A DNA stretch of 44,561 bases, from assembly GCA_964645985.1 (NCBI GenBank), contig CAZYCC010000005.1, positions 1 through 44,561 of the forward strand. The letters are read 5' to 3'. The first letter of the stretch is position 1; every line of letters begins with the position of its first letter. The translations under genes and the position numbers were made by a program. Source of the stretch: CAZYCC01 sp964645985 (GTDB lineage Bacteria > Bacillota > Clostridia > Oscillospirales > CAG-272). The notes under the pieces were generated by a model. It had not been told where the DNA came from. It ran no database searches and worked only from the letters and a program-made list of their open reading frames with translations. This document shows, in pieces, positions 31,911-41,158 of this stretch.

Positions 31911-33578
31911 TCACTCCAGCACCGCTCCCCTCGCGCCGGAGGTGACGCTTTTCGCGTAGCGGCGCAGGTAGCCGTGGAGTTCTTTTTGGCGGGGGGTGAA
32001 GGCGGAAAGGCGCGCGCTCAGCTCGCTCTCGGGAATGAGAAGGGAAATTTCCCCCGCAGGGATGTCGATGCGGATGCGGTCGCCCTCGCGCACAACGCCG
32101 ATGGGGCCGCCGCTCGCCGCCTCGGGGGAGATGTGGCCGACGCAGGCGCCGCGCGTCGCGCCGCTGAAGCGGCCGTCGGTAATGAGCGCGACCGAGGATC
32201 CGAGGCCCATCCCCATAATCGCGGAGGTCGGGTTGAGCATTTCGCGCATCCCGGGGCCGCCGCGCGGGCCCTCGTAGCGGATGACGACAACGTCGCCCGG
32301 GTGGATTTGCCCCGCGTTAATAGCGGCCTGCGCGTCCTCCTCACATTCGAAAACGCGCGCGGGCCCCTCGTGAACGAGCATTTCGGGCGATACGGCCGAG
32401 CGCTTGACAACGCAGCCCTCCGGCGCGAGATTGCCGCGCAGAACGGCGATGCCGCCGGTCTCGCTATACGGGTTCTCCGCCGGGCGGATGACCTCGGGGT
32501 TGCGGTTGACCGCGCCCGCGAGGTTCTCGCGAATCGTCCTCCCGGTCACCGTGAGGCAGCTTTCGTCAAGGAGATTTTTCTTCGAGAGCTCCCGCATCAC
32601 GGCGGGGACGCCGCCCGCCTCGTCCAGCTCCTCCACATAGGTGCGCCCGGCGGGCGCGAGGTGGCAGAGGTTAGGCGTGACGCGGCTCACCTCGTTTGCC
32701 ATATCGAGGTTAATCTCGATGCCGCACTCGTGGGCGATCGCCGGCAGGTGCAGCATACTGTTGGTCGAGCAGCCGAGCGCCATATCGACGGTGAGCGCGT
32801 TGCGAAACGCCGCGGGCGTGAGGATGTCGCGCGCGGTGATCCCCGCCCGCAAAAGGGCCATCACCGCCATCCCCGCGTGCTTGGCGAGCGCAATGCGCGC
32901 CGAGTAGACCGCGGGAATCGTCCCGTTGCCGGGCAGACCCATCCCGAGCGCCTCGGTGAGGCAGTTCATGCTGTTCGCCGTGTACATCCCCGAGCAGGAG
33001 CCGCAGGTGGGGCAGGTCTTGCGCTCGTACTCGGCGAGCTTTTCTTCGGTGATCGATCCGGCGTGGTAAGCGCCGACCGCCTCGGAAATAGAGGAAAAGC
33101 TCGTTTTTCCGCCGTCCACATGCCCCGCGAGCATCGGCCCGCCCGAAACGAAGACGGTGGGAAGATTTAGCCTTGCCGCCGCCATCAGAAGGCCCGGCAC
33201 GTTCTTGTCGCAGTTGGGCACCATAACGAGGGCGTCGAGCGCGTGCGCGCGCGCCATTGCCTCGGTGGAGTCGGCGATGAGCTCGCGCGTGACGAGCGAA
33301 TATTTCATCCCCTCGTGCCCCATCGCGAGTCCGTCGCAGACGGCGATCGCCGGGAAGACGACCGCCGTTCCCCCCGCCATCGTCACGCCGACGCGCGCCG
33401 CCTCGACCACGCGGTCAAGCTGCATATGCCCGGGGACAATCTCGTTGTAGGAGCTGACAATGCCGATTAGCGGGCGGTCGATCTCCTCCTCGGTCATCCC
33501 GAGCGCGTAGTAAAGCGCCCGGTGCGGGGCGTTGCCCGCCCCCCGCTTGATCTTCTCACTCGGCAAACTCGTTTGCAT
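31911..33578 (-). CDS. ilvD: Dihydroxy-acid dehydratase
   Basis: A 555-residue iron-sulfur enzyme that dehydrates 2,3-dihydroxy-isovalerate and -methylvalerate to the keto acids of valine and isoleucine. Cluster ligands are seen in VPNCDKNVPG and CPTCGSCSGMYTANSMN; VDMALGCSTNSMLHLPAIA, GLGSSVALITDGRFSGATRG and GHISPEAASGGPIG complete the family pattern. The ATG at 33578 with AGGTG 5 nt upstream is preferred to an in-frame extension to 33614. It lies 399 bp after ilvC, with a strong hairpin between them, and is followed by the DUF815 gene. Confidence 0.95.
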   Translation of the reverse strand: MQTSLPSEKIKRGAGNAPHRALYYALGMTEEEIDRPLIGIVSSYNEIVPGHMQLDRVVEAARVGVTMAGGTAVVFPAIAVCDGLAMGHEGMKYSLVTRELIADSTEAMARAHALDALVMVPNCDKNVPGLLMAAARLNLPTVFVSGGPMLAGHVDGGKTSFSSISEAVGAYHAGSITEEKLAEYERKTCPTCGSCSGMYTANSMNCLTEALGMGLPGNGTIPAVYSARIALAKHAGMAVMALLRAGITARDILTPAAFRNALTVDMALGCSTNSMLHLPAIAHECGIEINLDMANEVSRVTPNLCHLAPAGRTYVEELDEAGGVPAVMRELSKKNLLDESCLTVTGRTIRENLAGAVNRNPEVIRPAENPYSETGGIAVLRGNLAPEGCVVKRSAVSPEMLVHEGPARVFECEEDAQAAINAGQIHPGDVVVIRYEGPRGGPGMREMLNPTSAIMGMGLGSSVALITDGRFSGATRGACVGHISPEAASGGPIGVVREGDRIRIDIPAGEISLLIPESELSARLSAFTPRQKELHGYLRRYAKSVTSGARGAVLE

Positions 33579-33977
33579 AAGGCACCTATCAAAAAACAGC
33601 AGTGGAAAAAGCACGGCGGCGGCTCCCGGCGCAGCGGTTCTCGCGGCGGGCGAGGGGAAACCCGCACCCCCGTTTCGGTTGGGCTACATCGCGGCGAGGA
33701 TCCCGCGGGGCTCCCGCGCGCGAGGCGATTTCCCGTGAAGAGTCACGGCGCGCTTTCGAATAGCAGGGGAGCGCGCCTTTCGCGAAATGCCGGGGCGCGC
33801 ACGAGATCTCCTCGCGAGTGGGGGAATCCTCCGCGCGCGCGGGAAACGCCGCGATATTTCTCGCGCAAATCGAGCGCGTTTTGCCAAAGGGCGCGCCTTC
33901 CCGCGCGCGGAACACACGCCCCGCGCGCGCGGAGAACACTCCCCCGGGCGCGCCGCCCGGGGGAGCCGCCGATTTGT
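33579..33977 (-). other. Gene-free spacer between ilvC and ilvD
   Basis: This 399-bp stretch holds the hairpin at 33939-33965 and a few short repeats: GCGCGCxTTTCG near 33751 and 33774, and a 20-bp unit CGCGCGCGGAxAACAC repeated near 33901 and 33923. Frames on both strands lack coding features. No promoter matching the window's 17-bp-spacer type is seen, so ilvD expression may depend on read-through past the hairpin. Confidence 0.45.
33939..33965 (-). terminator. Strong hairpin after ilvC
   Basis: CTCCCCCGGGCG pairs perfectly with CGCCCGGGGGAG (12 bp) around a CGC triloop, 12 bp beyond the ilvC stop. There is no T tract, so it may act as an mRNA-stabilising or processing hairpin more than as a full terminator. 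Confidence 0.6.
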
Positions 33978-34997
33978 TCAGTTGTTTATCAGCTTGTCCT
34001 CGTCCGACCAGCTGTAGAGCTTGCGGATCTCCGCGCCGACAAGCTCGGAGGGGTGTTCACTCGCCTTCTTGCGCATCGCGTTGAAGTGCACCTGCCCGCC
34101 GGCGTCCGACATATCGAGCAGGAATTCCTTGGCGAAGCTGCCGTCTTGAATATTGTGCAGAATCTGCCGCATCGTCGCGCGCGTCTCCTCGGTGATCAGC
34201 TTTGGCCCGGTGACATAGTCACCGTACTCCGCCGTGTTGGAGATCGAGTAGCGCATTCCGGCAAAGCCGCTTTGATAGATGAGGTCGACTATCAGCTTCA
34301 TCTCGTGAATGCACTCAAAGTAGGCGTTGCGCGGATCGTAGCCCGCCTCAACGAGCGTGTCGAATCCCGCCTGCATGAGGGCGCACACGCCACCACAGAG
34401 CACCGCCTGCTCTCCGAAGAGGTCTGTCTCGGTCTCGGTGCGGAAGGTCGTTTCGAGAACGCCCGCGCGCGCCCCGCCGATCCCGAGCGCGTACGCGAGA
34501 CCGATGTCCCACGCGTCGCCGGTCGCGTCCTGCTCCACCGCAATAAGGCAGGGCACGCCCTTTCCGGCGAGATACTCGCTGCGCACGGTGTGGCCGGGGC
34601 CCTTCGGCGCGATCATAATGACGTTGACGTTTTTGGGGGGCTTGATACAGCCGAAATGAATGTTGAAGCCGTGCGCGAAGGCGAGCGTCTTGCCCTCGGT
34701 GAGGTTCGGCTCAATGCTCTCCTTGTAGAGCTGCGCCTGCTTCTCGTCGTTGATGAGAATCATAATGATGTCGGCGGCGGCGGCGGCCTTATCGGAGGTC
34801 ATCACCGTGAGGCCCTGCGCCTCCGCCTTCGCCCAGCTCTTGCTGCCCTCGTATAGACCGACGATCACCTTGACGCCGCTGTCGCGCAGGTTGAGCGCGT
34901 GCGCGTGCCCCTGCGAGCCGTAGCCGATGATCGCGACCGTCTTGCCGGCGAGCTTCTGCAGGTCGCAGTCCTGCTGGTAGAAAATCCGATTTGCCAT
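33978..34997 (-). CDS. ilvC: Ketol-acid reductoisomerase
   Basis: A 339-residue class I enzyme that isomerises and reduces acetolactate or acetohydroxybutyrate with NAD(P)H. The Rossmann motif is IIGYGSQGHAHALNLRDSG. The cofactor loop VGLYEGSKSW is of the short type; its Ser residues suggest NADPH preference, which is uncertain. Metal and substrate residues lie in DLFGEQAVLCGG (Asp and Glu) and in the C-terminal ETRATMRQIL and RISNTAEYGDY-type segments (here YSISNTAEYGDYV). The ATG is preceded by GAAGG. It follows ilvN by 258 bp of GC-rich, gene-free DNA. Confidence 0.96.
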   Translation of the reverse strand: MANRIFYQQDCDLQKLAGKTVAIIGYGSQGHAHALNLRDSGVKVIVGLYEGSKSWAKAEAQGLTVMTSDKAAAAADIIMILINDEKQAQLYKESIEPNLTEGKTLAFAHGFNIHFGCIKPPKNVNVIMIAPKGPGHTVRSEYLAGKGVPCLIAVEQDATGDAWDIGLAYALGIGGARAGVLETTFRTETETDLFGEQAVLCGGVCALMQAGFDTLVEAGYDPRNAYFECIHEMKLIVDLIYQSGFAGMRYSISNTAEYGDYVTGPKLITEETRATMRQILHNIQDGSFAKEFLLDMSDAGGQVHFNAMRKKASEHPSELVGAEIRKLYSWSDEDKLINN

Positions 34998-35255
34998 AGA
35001 AAATACCTTCTTTCAAAGAATAAAGGGAAATGAATGACGATGTAACGCGCCGCGCGCGCTCTCCCGAGGCGGGGGCGCCTCGCGCGGCCGTGACCTCGCA
35101 AGGCGGGCGAGCGGCGCGTAGCTCACGGGGAGGTGCCGCGCGCCAATGGTGCGCCGCGCTCCCCGAGAGGGCGGGCGCGTGGTTTGCGGGGAGGCCGCCC
35201 TCGCGCTCCACGGTAGAGCGGGCGCGGCGCGCGGGGGAACACCCCCTCGCGGGGG

Positions 35256-35759
35256 TTAACGGTCGCTCGCGGCGATGGTTTTGCTGCCGCGCTCGAGCGA
35301 AACAAGGCCGGTGCGGCAGATCTCAAGAATAGTGAAGTCGCGCATGAGGTCGATGAACGCGTCGATACGGCCGCTGCTCCCGGTGAGGCGCAGGATAATC
35401 GAGTCGCGCGTGTAGTCGACCGTCTGCGCGCCGTAGGCGGCGGCAGCATCGGTGATGTCGCGGCGGGTGGAAGGCTCGTTTTGGATCTTAATGAGCAGCA
35501 GCTCGCAGCTGACCGAGTCCTCCTCGTGCAGCTCCTGCACAGAGATGACGACCGGCAGCTTGTAGAGCTGATCGATGAGCTGCTTCTTCTCCGCCTCCCC
35601 GCCGCCGGAGCTGACCGTAATGCGCGAGTAGTCCGGCTTTTCGGTCTCGCTCACCGTGAGGCACTTAATGTTGAAGCGGCGGCGGCGGAACATACTCGTC
35701 ACGCGATTGAGCACGCCGAACTGGTTCTGCACGAGAACCGCAACCGTGAATCCCGGCAT
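35256..35759 (-). CDS. ilvN: Acetolactate synthase, regulatory (small) subunit
   Basis: A 167-residue subunit that activates the catalytic subunit and confers valine feedback inhibition. The N-terminal ACT domain has VAVLVQNQFGVLNRVTSMF (Gly and Asn contact valine) and RRRFNIKCLTVSETE. A C-terminal ALS small-subunit domain runs from residue about 80, with ELLLIKI and the GSSGRIDAFIDLM stretch. The start codon follows the ilvB stop with one base between (TAAAATG), so translation is coupled, matching a 1:1 complex. Confidence 0.95.
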   Translation of the reverse strand: MPGFTVAVLVQNQFGVLNRVTSMFRRRRFNIKCLTVSETEKPDYSRITVSSGGGEAEKKQLIDQLYKLPVVISVQELHEEDSVSCELLLIKIQNEPSTRRDITDAAAAYGAQTVDYTRDSIILRLTGSSGRIDAFIDLMRDFTILEICRTGLVSLERGSKTIAASDR

Positions 35760-35760
35760 T

Positions 35761-37458
35761 TTAGGTCTCTCCTTTCTCGCCGCCGACTTTAGTCCTGTCC
35801 ACTTCCGTGATGAGGTCGTCCATCGAGCCGCCCGGCGGGAGCATCGGCAGGACGAACTCGTCCTTATCGATAAGGCAGTTGATGAGATAGGGGCCGTCCA
35901 CCGTGAAGGCGTGCGTGAGCGCCGCCTCCAGCTCCTGCTCGGTTCTGACGTTTACCCCGTCCGCGCCGAAGGCGCGCGCGAGCGCGACGAAATCGGTCTT
36001 GCGCGAAAGGACGGTGTTTGAGTAGTGCCCGTCGAAGAAGAGGGTCTGCCACTGCCGCACCATCCCGAGCACGCCGTTATTGAGCAGGAGAATGACCAAA
36101 GGTATCCGCTCAGTGACGGCGGTCGAGAGCTCCTGCAGGTTCATGCCGAAGGAGCCGTCTCCGGTGATGAGCACGGTGTGCTCTCCCGTGCCGAGCTGCG
36201 CGCCGATCGCCGCGCCGAGGCCGAAGCCCATCGTCCCGAGGCCCCCGCTCGAGATGAAGCGGCGCGGGCGGCGGAAGGAGAGAGACTGCGCCGCCCACAT
36301 CTGGTGCTGCCCGACGTCGGTCGCCACCGGGGTGTTCTCCCCCAAATGCCGGTTGAGCGTCTGCATGACGCGGCGGGGGGTCATGCCGGGGCGAGTGTCG
36401 AGCGTGCGCTCCTCCTCGCGGCGCAGTTCCTCCACCTCCGCGCGCCAGGCGGGCAGGCTCTTTTGCCGCAGGAGCGGCAGGAGCTGCGCGAGGGTCAGCT
36501 TGAGGTCGCCCCGCAGGGCGTGCGCCGCCGGGACTGTCTTCGCCAGCTCCGCCCCGTCGACATCGATGTGGACGATCTTCGCGCGGGTGGCGAACTTGGC
36601 GCGGTTGCCGGTGACGCGGTCGTTGAAGCGCACGCCGAGAGAGAGAATGCAGTCGGCGTGGTGCATTGCCATGGAGGAGGCGTAATGCCCGTGCATTCCC
36701 TGCATACCGAGGAAGCGCGGGTGGTCGGTCGGGATGCCCGAGATACCCATAAACGAGCAGCCAACAGGCGCGTCGAGCCGCTCGGCGAGCGCGAGCAGCT
36801 CCTCCTGCGCGCCCGACTGAATGAGCCCCCCGCCAAAGTAAAGGAAGGGGCGCATCGACTCGTTGATGCACGCCGCCGCCTCCTCAATGCGCAGAGCCTT
36901 TGCCGCGTGCGGCTCCTCGGGGGAGACCGGGGGCCTTGGCGTATACTCGCAGCAGGCGGTCTGGATGTCTTTGGGGATGTCGATGAGAACGGGGCCGGGG
37001 CGGCCGGAGGAGGCGAGGCGGAAGGCATCGCGCACCGTGTCGGAGAGCTCCTCGACGCTGCCGACGATGTAGTTGTGCTTGGTGATCGGCAGCGTAATGC
37101 CGGTGATGTCGATTTCCTGGAAGCTGTCGGTGCCGAGCGAGGTCGTCGGGACGTTGCCGGTGATGGCGACCATCGGCACAGAGTCGAGGAAGGCGGTGGC
37201 GATGCCGGTGACGAGGTTGGTGGCGCCGGGACCGGAGGTCGCGATGACAACGCCGACCCGCCCCGTCGCGCGGGCGTAGCCGTCCGCCGCGTGGGCGGCG
37301 CCCTGCTCGTGCGCCGTGAGGATATGGCGCAGCTCGCCGCGGTACTTGTAGAGCGAGTCGTAGACGTTGAGGATCTGCCCGCCCGGGTAGCCGAAGACCA
37401 CCTCGCAGCCCTGCTCGATGAGCGTGCGCACGAGGATGTCGGAGCCGGAGAGAATCAT
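35761..37458 (-). CDS. ilvB: Acetolactate synthase, catalytic (large) subunit
   Basis: A 565-residue thiamine-diphosphate enzyme that makes acetolactate from pyruvate, or acetohydroxybutyrate with 2-ketobutyrate. The catalytic Glu lies in TAHEQGAAHAADGYARATG, FAD-region motifs in GMQGMHGHYASS and LGVRFNDRVTGN, and the ThDP/Mg motif reads GDGSFGMNLQELSTAV...LLNNGVLGMVRQWQ (in pieces). The frame stays open to 37656, but AAGG 8 nt before the ATG at 37458 and the conserved MILSGSDILVRTL start settle the choice. It follows leuB by 43 bp. Confidence 0.96.
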   Translation of the reverse strand: MILSGSDILVRTLIEQGCEVVFGYPGGQILNVYDSLYKYRGELRHILTAHEQGAAHAADGYARATGRVGVVIATSGPGATNLVTGIATAFLDSVPMVAITGNVPTTSLGTDSFQEIDITGITLPITKHNYIVGSVEELSDTVRDAFRLASSGRPGPVLIDIPKDIQTACCEYTPRPPVSPEEPHAAKALRIEEAAACINESMRPFLYFGGGLIQSGAQEELLALAERLDAPVGCSFMGISGIPTDHPRFLGMQGMHGHYASSMAMHHADCILSLGVRFNDRVTGNRAKFATRAKIVHIDVDGAELAKTVPAAHALRGDLKLTLAQLLPLLRQKSLPAWRAEVEELRREEERTLDTRPGMTPRRVMQTLNRHLGENTPVATDVGQHQMWAAQSLSFRRPRRFISSGGLGTMGFGLGAAIGAQLGTGEHTVLITGDGSFGMNLQELSTAVTERIPLVILLLNNGVLGMVRQWQTLFFDGHYSNTVLSRKTDFVALARAFGADGVNVRTEQELEAALTHAFTVDGPYLINCLIDKDEFVLPMLPPGGSMDDLITEVDRTKVGGEKGET

Positions 37459-37501
37459 GGGTGTGCCTTTCTGGAGGAAGGAGGGGAAAACGCGATGGCG
37501 G

Positions 37502-38581
37502 CTATATCTTCTCGGAAATGCGGCGGCCCATCTCGCGCGTGCCGATGAGGGTGAGCGCGGGGTCGGCGGGGTCGAGAATGTCTGCGGTGCGCGCGCCCTC
37601 GGTGAGCGTCTCATCGACCGCGCGCTCGATGGCGTCCGCCTCGCAAGATAGACCAAAGCTGTCGCGCAGCATCATGGCGGCACAGAGAATGGTGCCGATG
37701 GGGTTGGCGATGTCCTGCCCCGCGATGTCCGGCGCCGAGCCGTGAATCGGCTCGTACAGCCCTCGCGTGCCGTCCCCTATGGAGGAGGAGGGGATCATCC
37801 CGATGGAGCCGGTGATCATCGACGCCTCATCGCTGAGGATGTCGCCGAACATATTTTCGGTGACGATCACATCGAACTGAGCGGGATTTTTGACGATTTG
37901 CATCGCGCAGTTATCGACGAGCATATCGGTGAGCGTCACGTTCGGGTACTCGGGTGCGACGCGGTGCGCGACCTTTCTCCACAATCGAGAGGAATCAAGG
38001 ACGTTGCTCTTCTCCACCGAGCAGAGCCGCCCGCGCCGCCGCGCCGCCGCCTCAAACCCGGCGCGCACAATGCGCTCGATCTCGCTCTCGCGGTATCGAA
38101 GCTCGTCGGTGGCGACGCTCTCGCCGCTCTCCGTGCGCGTCTCGTGCCGCCCGAAATAAATCCCGCCGACAAGCTCGCGCAAAATGAGAAAGTCAATGCC
38201 CTCCCGCACTATCTCCTCTCGCAGGGGCGAGGCGGAGGCAAGCTGAGGCCAGACCTTCGCCGGGCGGTAGTTCGCCCAGACCCCCATGCCGGCGCGCAGG
38301 CGCAGCAGACCCTTCTCGGGGCGCAGGTCTCCCGGCAGGCTCTCCCACTTCTTGCCCCCCACCGCGCCGAGCAGGACGCTGTCCGCGGCAAGGCAGCGCT
38401 CCAGCGACACCGGGGGGAGAGGATCCCCCCATTTGTCAATAGCTACCCCGCCCATATCCACATCCACATAGGTGAAGGTATGCGCATAGCGCGCGCCGAC
38501 CGCCTCTAAAACCCGCAGGGCCATCTCCACAATTTCGGGGCCAATCCCGTCCCCGCGTATGACAGCTATGGTTTTATTCAT
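37502..38581 (-). CDS. leuB: 3-isopropylmalate dehydrogenase
   Basis: A 359-residue NAD-dependent enzyme oxidising and decarboxylating 3-isopropylmalate, the third leucine-specific step. Landmarks: IAVIRGDGIGPEI at the N-terminus, LLGAVGGKKW, LRLRAGMGVWANYRP (substrate arginines), RELVGGIYFG, DNCAMQIV, NMFGDILSDEASMI, and GLYEPIHGSAPDIAGQDIANP. The frame remains open upstream to 38866, but that part is translation of dispersed repeat copy B. The ATG at 38581 with GAGGTT 8 nt upstream begins the conserved protein. Confidence 0.96.
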   Translation of the reverse strand: MNKTIAVIRGDGIGPEIVEMALRVLEAVGARYAHTFTYVDVDMGGVAIDKWGDPLPPVSLERCLAADSVLLGAVGGKKWESLPGDLRPEKGLLRLRAGMGVWANYRPAKVWPQLASASPLREEIVREGIDFLILRELVGGIYFGRHETRTESGESVATDELRYRESEIERIVRAGFEAAARRRGRLCSVEKSNVLDSSRLWRKVAHRVAPEYPNVTLTDMLVDNCAMQIVKNPAQFDVIVTENMFGDILSDEASMITGSIGMIPSSSIGDGTRGLYEPIHGSAPDIAGQDIANPIGTILCAAMMLRDSFGLSCEADAIERAVDETLTEGARTADILDPADPALTLIGTREMGRRISEKI

Positions 38582-38599
38582 TTTATGAACCTCATACTT

Positions 38600-39065
38600 G
38601 TTTGGAAAAGCCAAGCGCGCCTGTTGGAATTTGAAGCGCCGCGCCTGAATTTCGTTTTTGGGAAACCCCACTGCCTCCCGGTCATTTCCACTGCGGCGAG
38701 CCGTATGCACTATTATCGTGGCGGTAACCGCCACCTCGCGGTCCGGAGGAGTGCTCTTTCCCGAAAGAGCCCTCCCCCGGCTCTCTCGAGAAGCGGCCAA
38801 GGGGGCTCTGCCCCCGTTGGATCCCCCGCCAAGGGGGAGCTGCGCTCCCCCTTGGAACCCCCACATAACGAACTGTTACGGTGCTCGGGGTGTGTTCCTC
38901 TATGAGAAGTGAAATCGTGACGCGGGGGATACCCCAAAGAGAACTATCAGAATATTCGGAAGCGAAACAAATCCCTGCCCTTCGGGGTGGGGGTGTTTTC
39001 AGGGAGGGAAGTGCAGCTCATCGAGATTTCGACTGTCCCCTCGGGGATAAGACACTTTCGTCACC
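38600..39065 (-). repeat. Dispersed structured repeat, copy B, inside the BCAA operon
   Basis: This is the reverse complement of copy A. From 39000 leftward it shows the GAAAACACCCCCACCCC block, a GAATATTC word, GTTCGTTATGTGGGGG, the 12-bp GCA-loop hairpin (38829-38855), a second hairpin with a 6-bp stem and AGA loop, the CTCTTTC-GG-GAAAGAG hairpin, CTCCTCCGGA, a GTGGCGG hairpin and GTGGAAATGACCG. The second hairpin differs in sequence from copy A but still pairs. A single 57-bp-type unit with TCGAAATCTCGA lies at its other end (39018-39065). It fills the 523-bp space between leuD and leuB in the orientation of transcription. Confidence 0.85.
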
Positions 39066-39104
39066 GAACCGCCTTGTCCTTTTCATCACGTTTGCCACGG
39101 GGTG

Positions 39105-39602
39105 TTACTCCCGCGGAGTTTCCTCTTTCAGCGCGGCAAGCAGACCGCCTTTTTCCACAATGTTCTGGATAAACGGGGGGAACCCCCGCGCGGTGAAGCG
39201 CTCCCTGGTGGTGAGGTCTAATACCTCCCCGGTGGTGAGGTTCACCTCGACCGTGTCTCCCGCGCGGATAGCGGCGGCGGCGTCACGGCACTCCACGATG
39301 GGAAGACCGATATTGATCGCGTTGCGGTAGAAAATGCGCGCGAAGCTCGCCGCGATGACGCAGGAAATGCCGCACGCCTTAATGGCGAGGGGCGCGTGCT
39401 CGCGCGAGGAGCCGCAGCCGAAGTTCTCCCCCGCAACGAGAATGTCCCCGGGGCGAACGCGCGCGGCGAAGGTCCCGTCAAGGTCCTCTAAGCAATGGCG
39501 CGCGAGCTCCGCGGGGTCGGAGCTGTTGAGGTAGCGCGCGGGGATGATGACGTCGGTATCGACATTGTCCCCGTAGCGAAAAACTTTTCCCTGAACCGTC
39601 AT
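39105..39602 (-). CDS. leuD: 3-isopropylmalate dehydratase, small subunit
   Basis: A 165-residue subunit that completes the aconitase-like active site of LeuCD for isomerising 2- to 3-isopropylmalate. Family marks: NVDTDVIIPARYL, the swivel-loop NFGCGSSREHAP, and NAINIGLPIVEC. The short archaeal/Clostridial type is indicated by its length. It follows leuC by 106 bp. Downstream lies repeat copy B before leuB. Confidence 0.95.
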   Translation of the reverse strand: MTVQGKVFRYGDNVDTDVIIPARYLNSSDPAELARHCLEDLDGTFAARVRPGDILVAGENFGCGSSREHAPLAIKACGISCVIAASFARIFYRNAINIGLPIVECRDAAAAIRAGDTVEVNLTTGEVLDLTTRERFTARGFPPFIQNIVEKGGLLAALKEETPRE

Positions 39603-39708
39603 ACTCTCTCCTTTTCCCGGGGCCGCGCACCTGCCCGCGCCTGCCCCGCTCTCTCAAAAACCGCCCGCGCCGCCGCGCGCTTTCCTCGCCCGCGCGAGGG
39701 CGCGAGGC

Positions 39709-40968
39709 TTACTGCACTTCCCGCGGGTCGGTGATATGCCCGGTGAGGGCGCTCGCCGCCGCCGTCGCGGGGGAGGCGAGGTAAAGTTCGCTCTTTGGGT
39801 GGCCCATGCGCCCGACGAAATTGCGGTTGGTCGTCGCGATACAGCGCTCGCCCGCCGCGAGAATGCCCATATATCCGCCAAGGCAGGGCCCGCAGGTGGG
39901 CGTGGACACGACCGCGCCCGCGTCAATGAACGCGGTGACATACCCGCGCTCAACGCACTCGCGGTAAATAGACATTGTCGCGGGGATAATAATGCAGCGC
40001 ACGCCGCCGGCGACCTTGCGCCCCGCGAGAATGCGCGCGGCGGCCTCCATATCCTCCATGCGGCCGTTCGTACAGCTGCCGATAACGACCTGATCGAGCG
40101 CGACATCGCGAAGATCCGCGGCGGGGCGCGTGTTCTCGGGCAGATGCGGGCAGCTCACCGTCGGAACAAGCTCCGAAAGGTCAAGCTCCACCGTATCAAG
40201 ATAGGGCGCGTCCTCGTCCGGGAAAAACTCCGTCCCCGGGCGCGCGCCGTGCGATGTGAGATATTCGCGCGTGCGAGAATCGACCGGAAAAATGCCGTTC
40301 TTCGCGCCCGCCTCGATTGCCATATTGCAAACGCAGAAGCGATCGTCCATTGTGAGGGAGACGACCCCCTCCCCCGCAAACTCAAGGCTCTCGTAGAGCG
40401 CGCCGTCAACGCCGATGCGCCCGATCAGCGTGAGGATAAGGTCCTTCCCGCTGCAGTAGGCGGGAAGGCGGCCGCGCAGAAGCACCCGCCTCGCCGTCGG
40501 CACCTTGAACCAAGCGATACCGCGCGCCATCCCCGCCGCCATATCGGTGCTGCCCACCCCGGTGGAGAAGGCGCCGAGCGCGCCGTAGGTGCAGGTGTGG
40601 CTGTCCGCGCCGATAACGCAGTCCCCCGCCGTGACAAGCCCGAGCTCGGGCAGGAGCGCGTGCTCGATGCCCATTTTGCCGACATCGTAAAAGTGCGTGA
40701 TGCCGTGCGCGCGGGAAAAACTCCGACAAGTCTTTGCCTGCTCCGCCGCCTTAATATCCTTGTTGGGGACGAAGTGGTCGAGGACTATCGCGATTTTCTC
40801 GCGATCGAAGACCTCGGTAAAGCCCGCCTCCTCGAAGGCACGGATGGCGACGGGCGTGGTGATGTCGTTTCCGAGGACAAGGTCGAGGCGCGCGGTAACA
40901 AGCTGCCCCGCCTCAACCGAATCCACCCCCGCCGCCCGCGCGAGGATCTTCTGCGTCATGGTCATCAT
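39709..40968 (-). CDS. leuC: 3-isopropylmalate dehydratase, large subunit
   Basis: A 419-residue [4Fe-4S] subunit. Cluster cysteines sit in VIGSCTNGR and in TCGPCLGGYMG. Further family marks are VLDHFVPNKDIKAAEQ, GDCVIGADSHTCTYGALGAFSTGVGSTDMA (in pieces), AIEAGAKNGIFPVD and TNRNFVGRMGHP. The length matches the short, two-subunit Clostridial/archaeal type. AGGA about 6 nt before the ATG at 40968 supports this start; a second ATG lies 6 nt inside. It follows leuA by 190 bp of GC-rich DNA with nothing recognised. Confidence 0.96.
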   Translation of the reverse strand: MMTMTQKILARAAGVDSVEAGQLVTARLDLVLGNDITTPVAIRAFEEAGFTEVFDREKIAIVLDHFVPNKDIKAAEQAKTCRSFSRAHGITHFYDVGKMGIEHALLPELGLVTAGDCVIGADSHTCTYGALGAFSTGVGSTDMAAGMARGIAWFKVPTARRVLLRGRLPAYCSGKDLILTLIGRIGVDGALYESLEFAGEGVVSLTMDDRFCVCNMAIEAGAKNGIFPVDSRTREYLTSHGARPGTEFFPDEDAPYLDTVELDLSELVPTVSCPHLPENTRPAADLRDVALDQVVIGSCTNGRMEDMEAAARILAGRKVAGGVRCIIIPATMSIYRECVERGYVTAFIDAGAVVSTPTCGPCLGGYMGILAAGERCIATTNRNFVGRMGHPKSELYLASPATAAASALTGHITDPREVQ

Positions 40969-41158
40969 AAGGCTATCCTATTCTGGAAGAAAAAGCGCGC
41001 GGCGTTTCGAGAACCCGCTATATCGTGGAAGACTCCCCCGCCCCCCGCGCGCTGCCGCCCGTGCGCCCGCGCCGCCGGAGATTTCCCGCGCGAGTGCTGC
41101 CCCTCTCGCAGCGCCGCCGCCGTGCGGCCGCGCCGCCGCGGGGCTGCCGGGGAACGCC

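Noticed and set aside
36025..37548. A 507-codon open frame on the plus strand opposite ilvB, and similar long plus-strand frames opposite ilvD, ilvC, leuC, leuA, metQ and the CBS-domain gene
   Set aside because: In high-GC DNA the antisense frame of a real gene often lacks stops. The minus-strand proteins are unmistakable enzymes, and the antisense products show no family features.
37459..37656. Extended N-terminus for ilvB
   Set aside because: It overlaps the 3' end of leuB in another frame, is Arg/Pro/Ser-rich without family similarity, and the ATG at 37458 has a ribosome binding site.
38582..38866. Extended N-terminus for leuB
   Set aside because: The extra 95 codons are repeat copy B. 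A good ribosome binding site and the conserved start lie at 38581.
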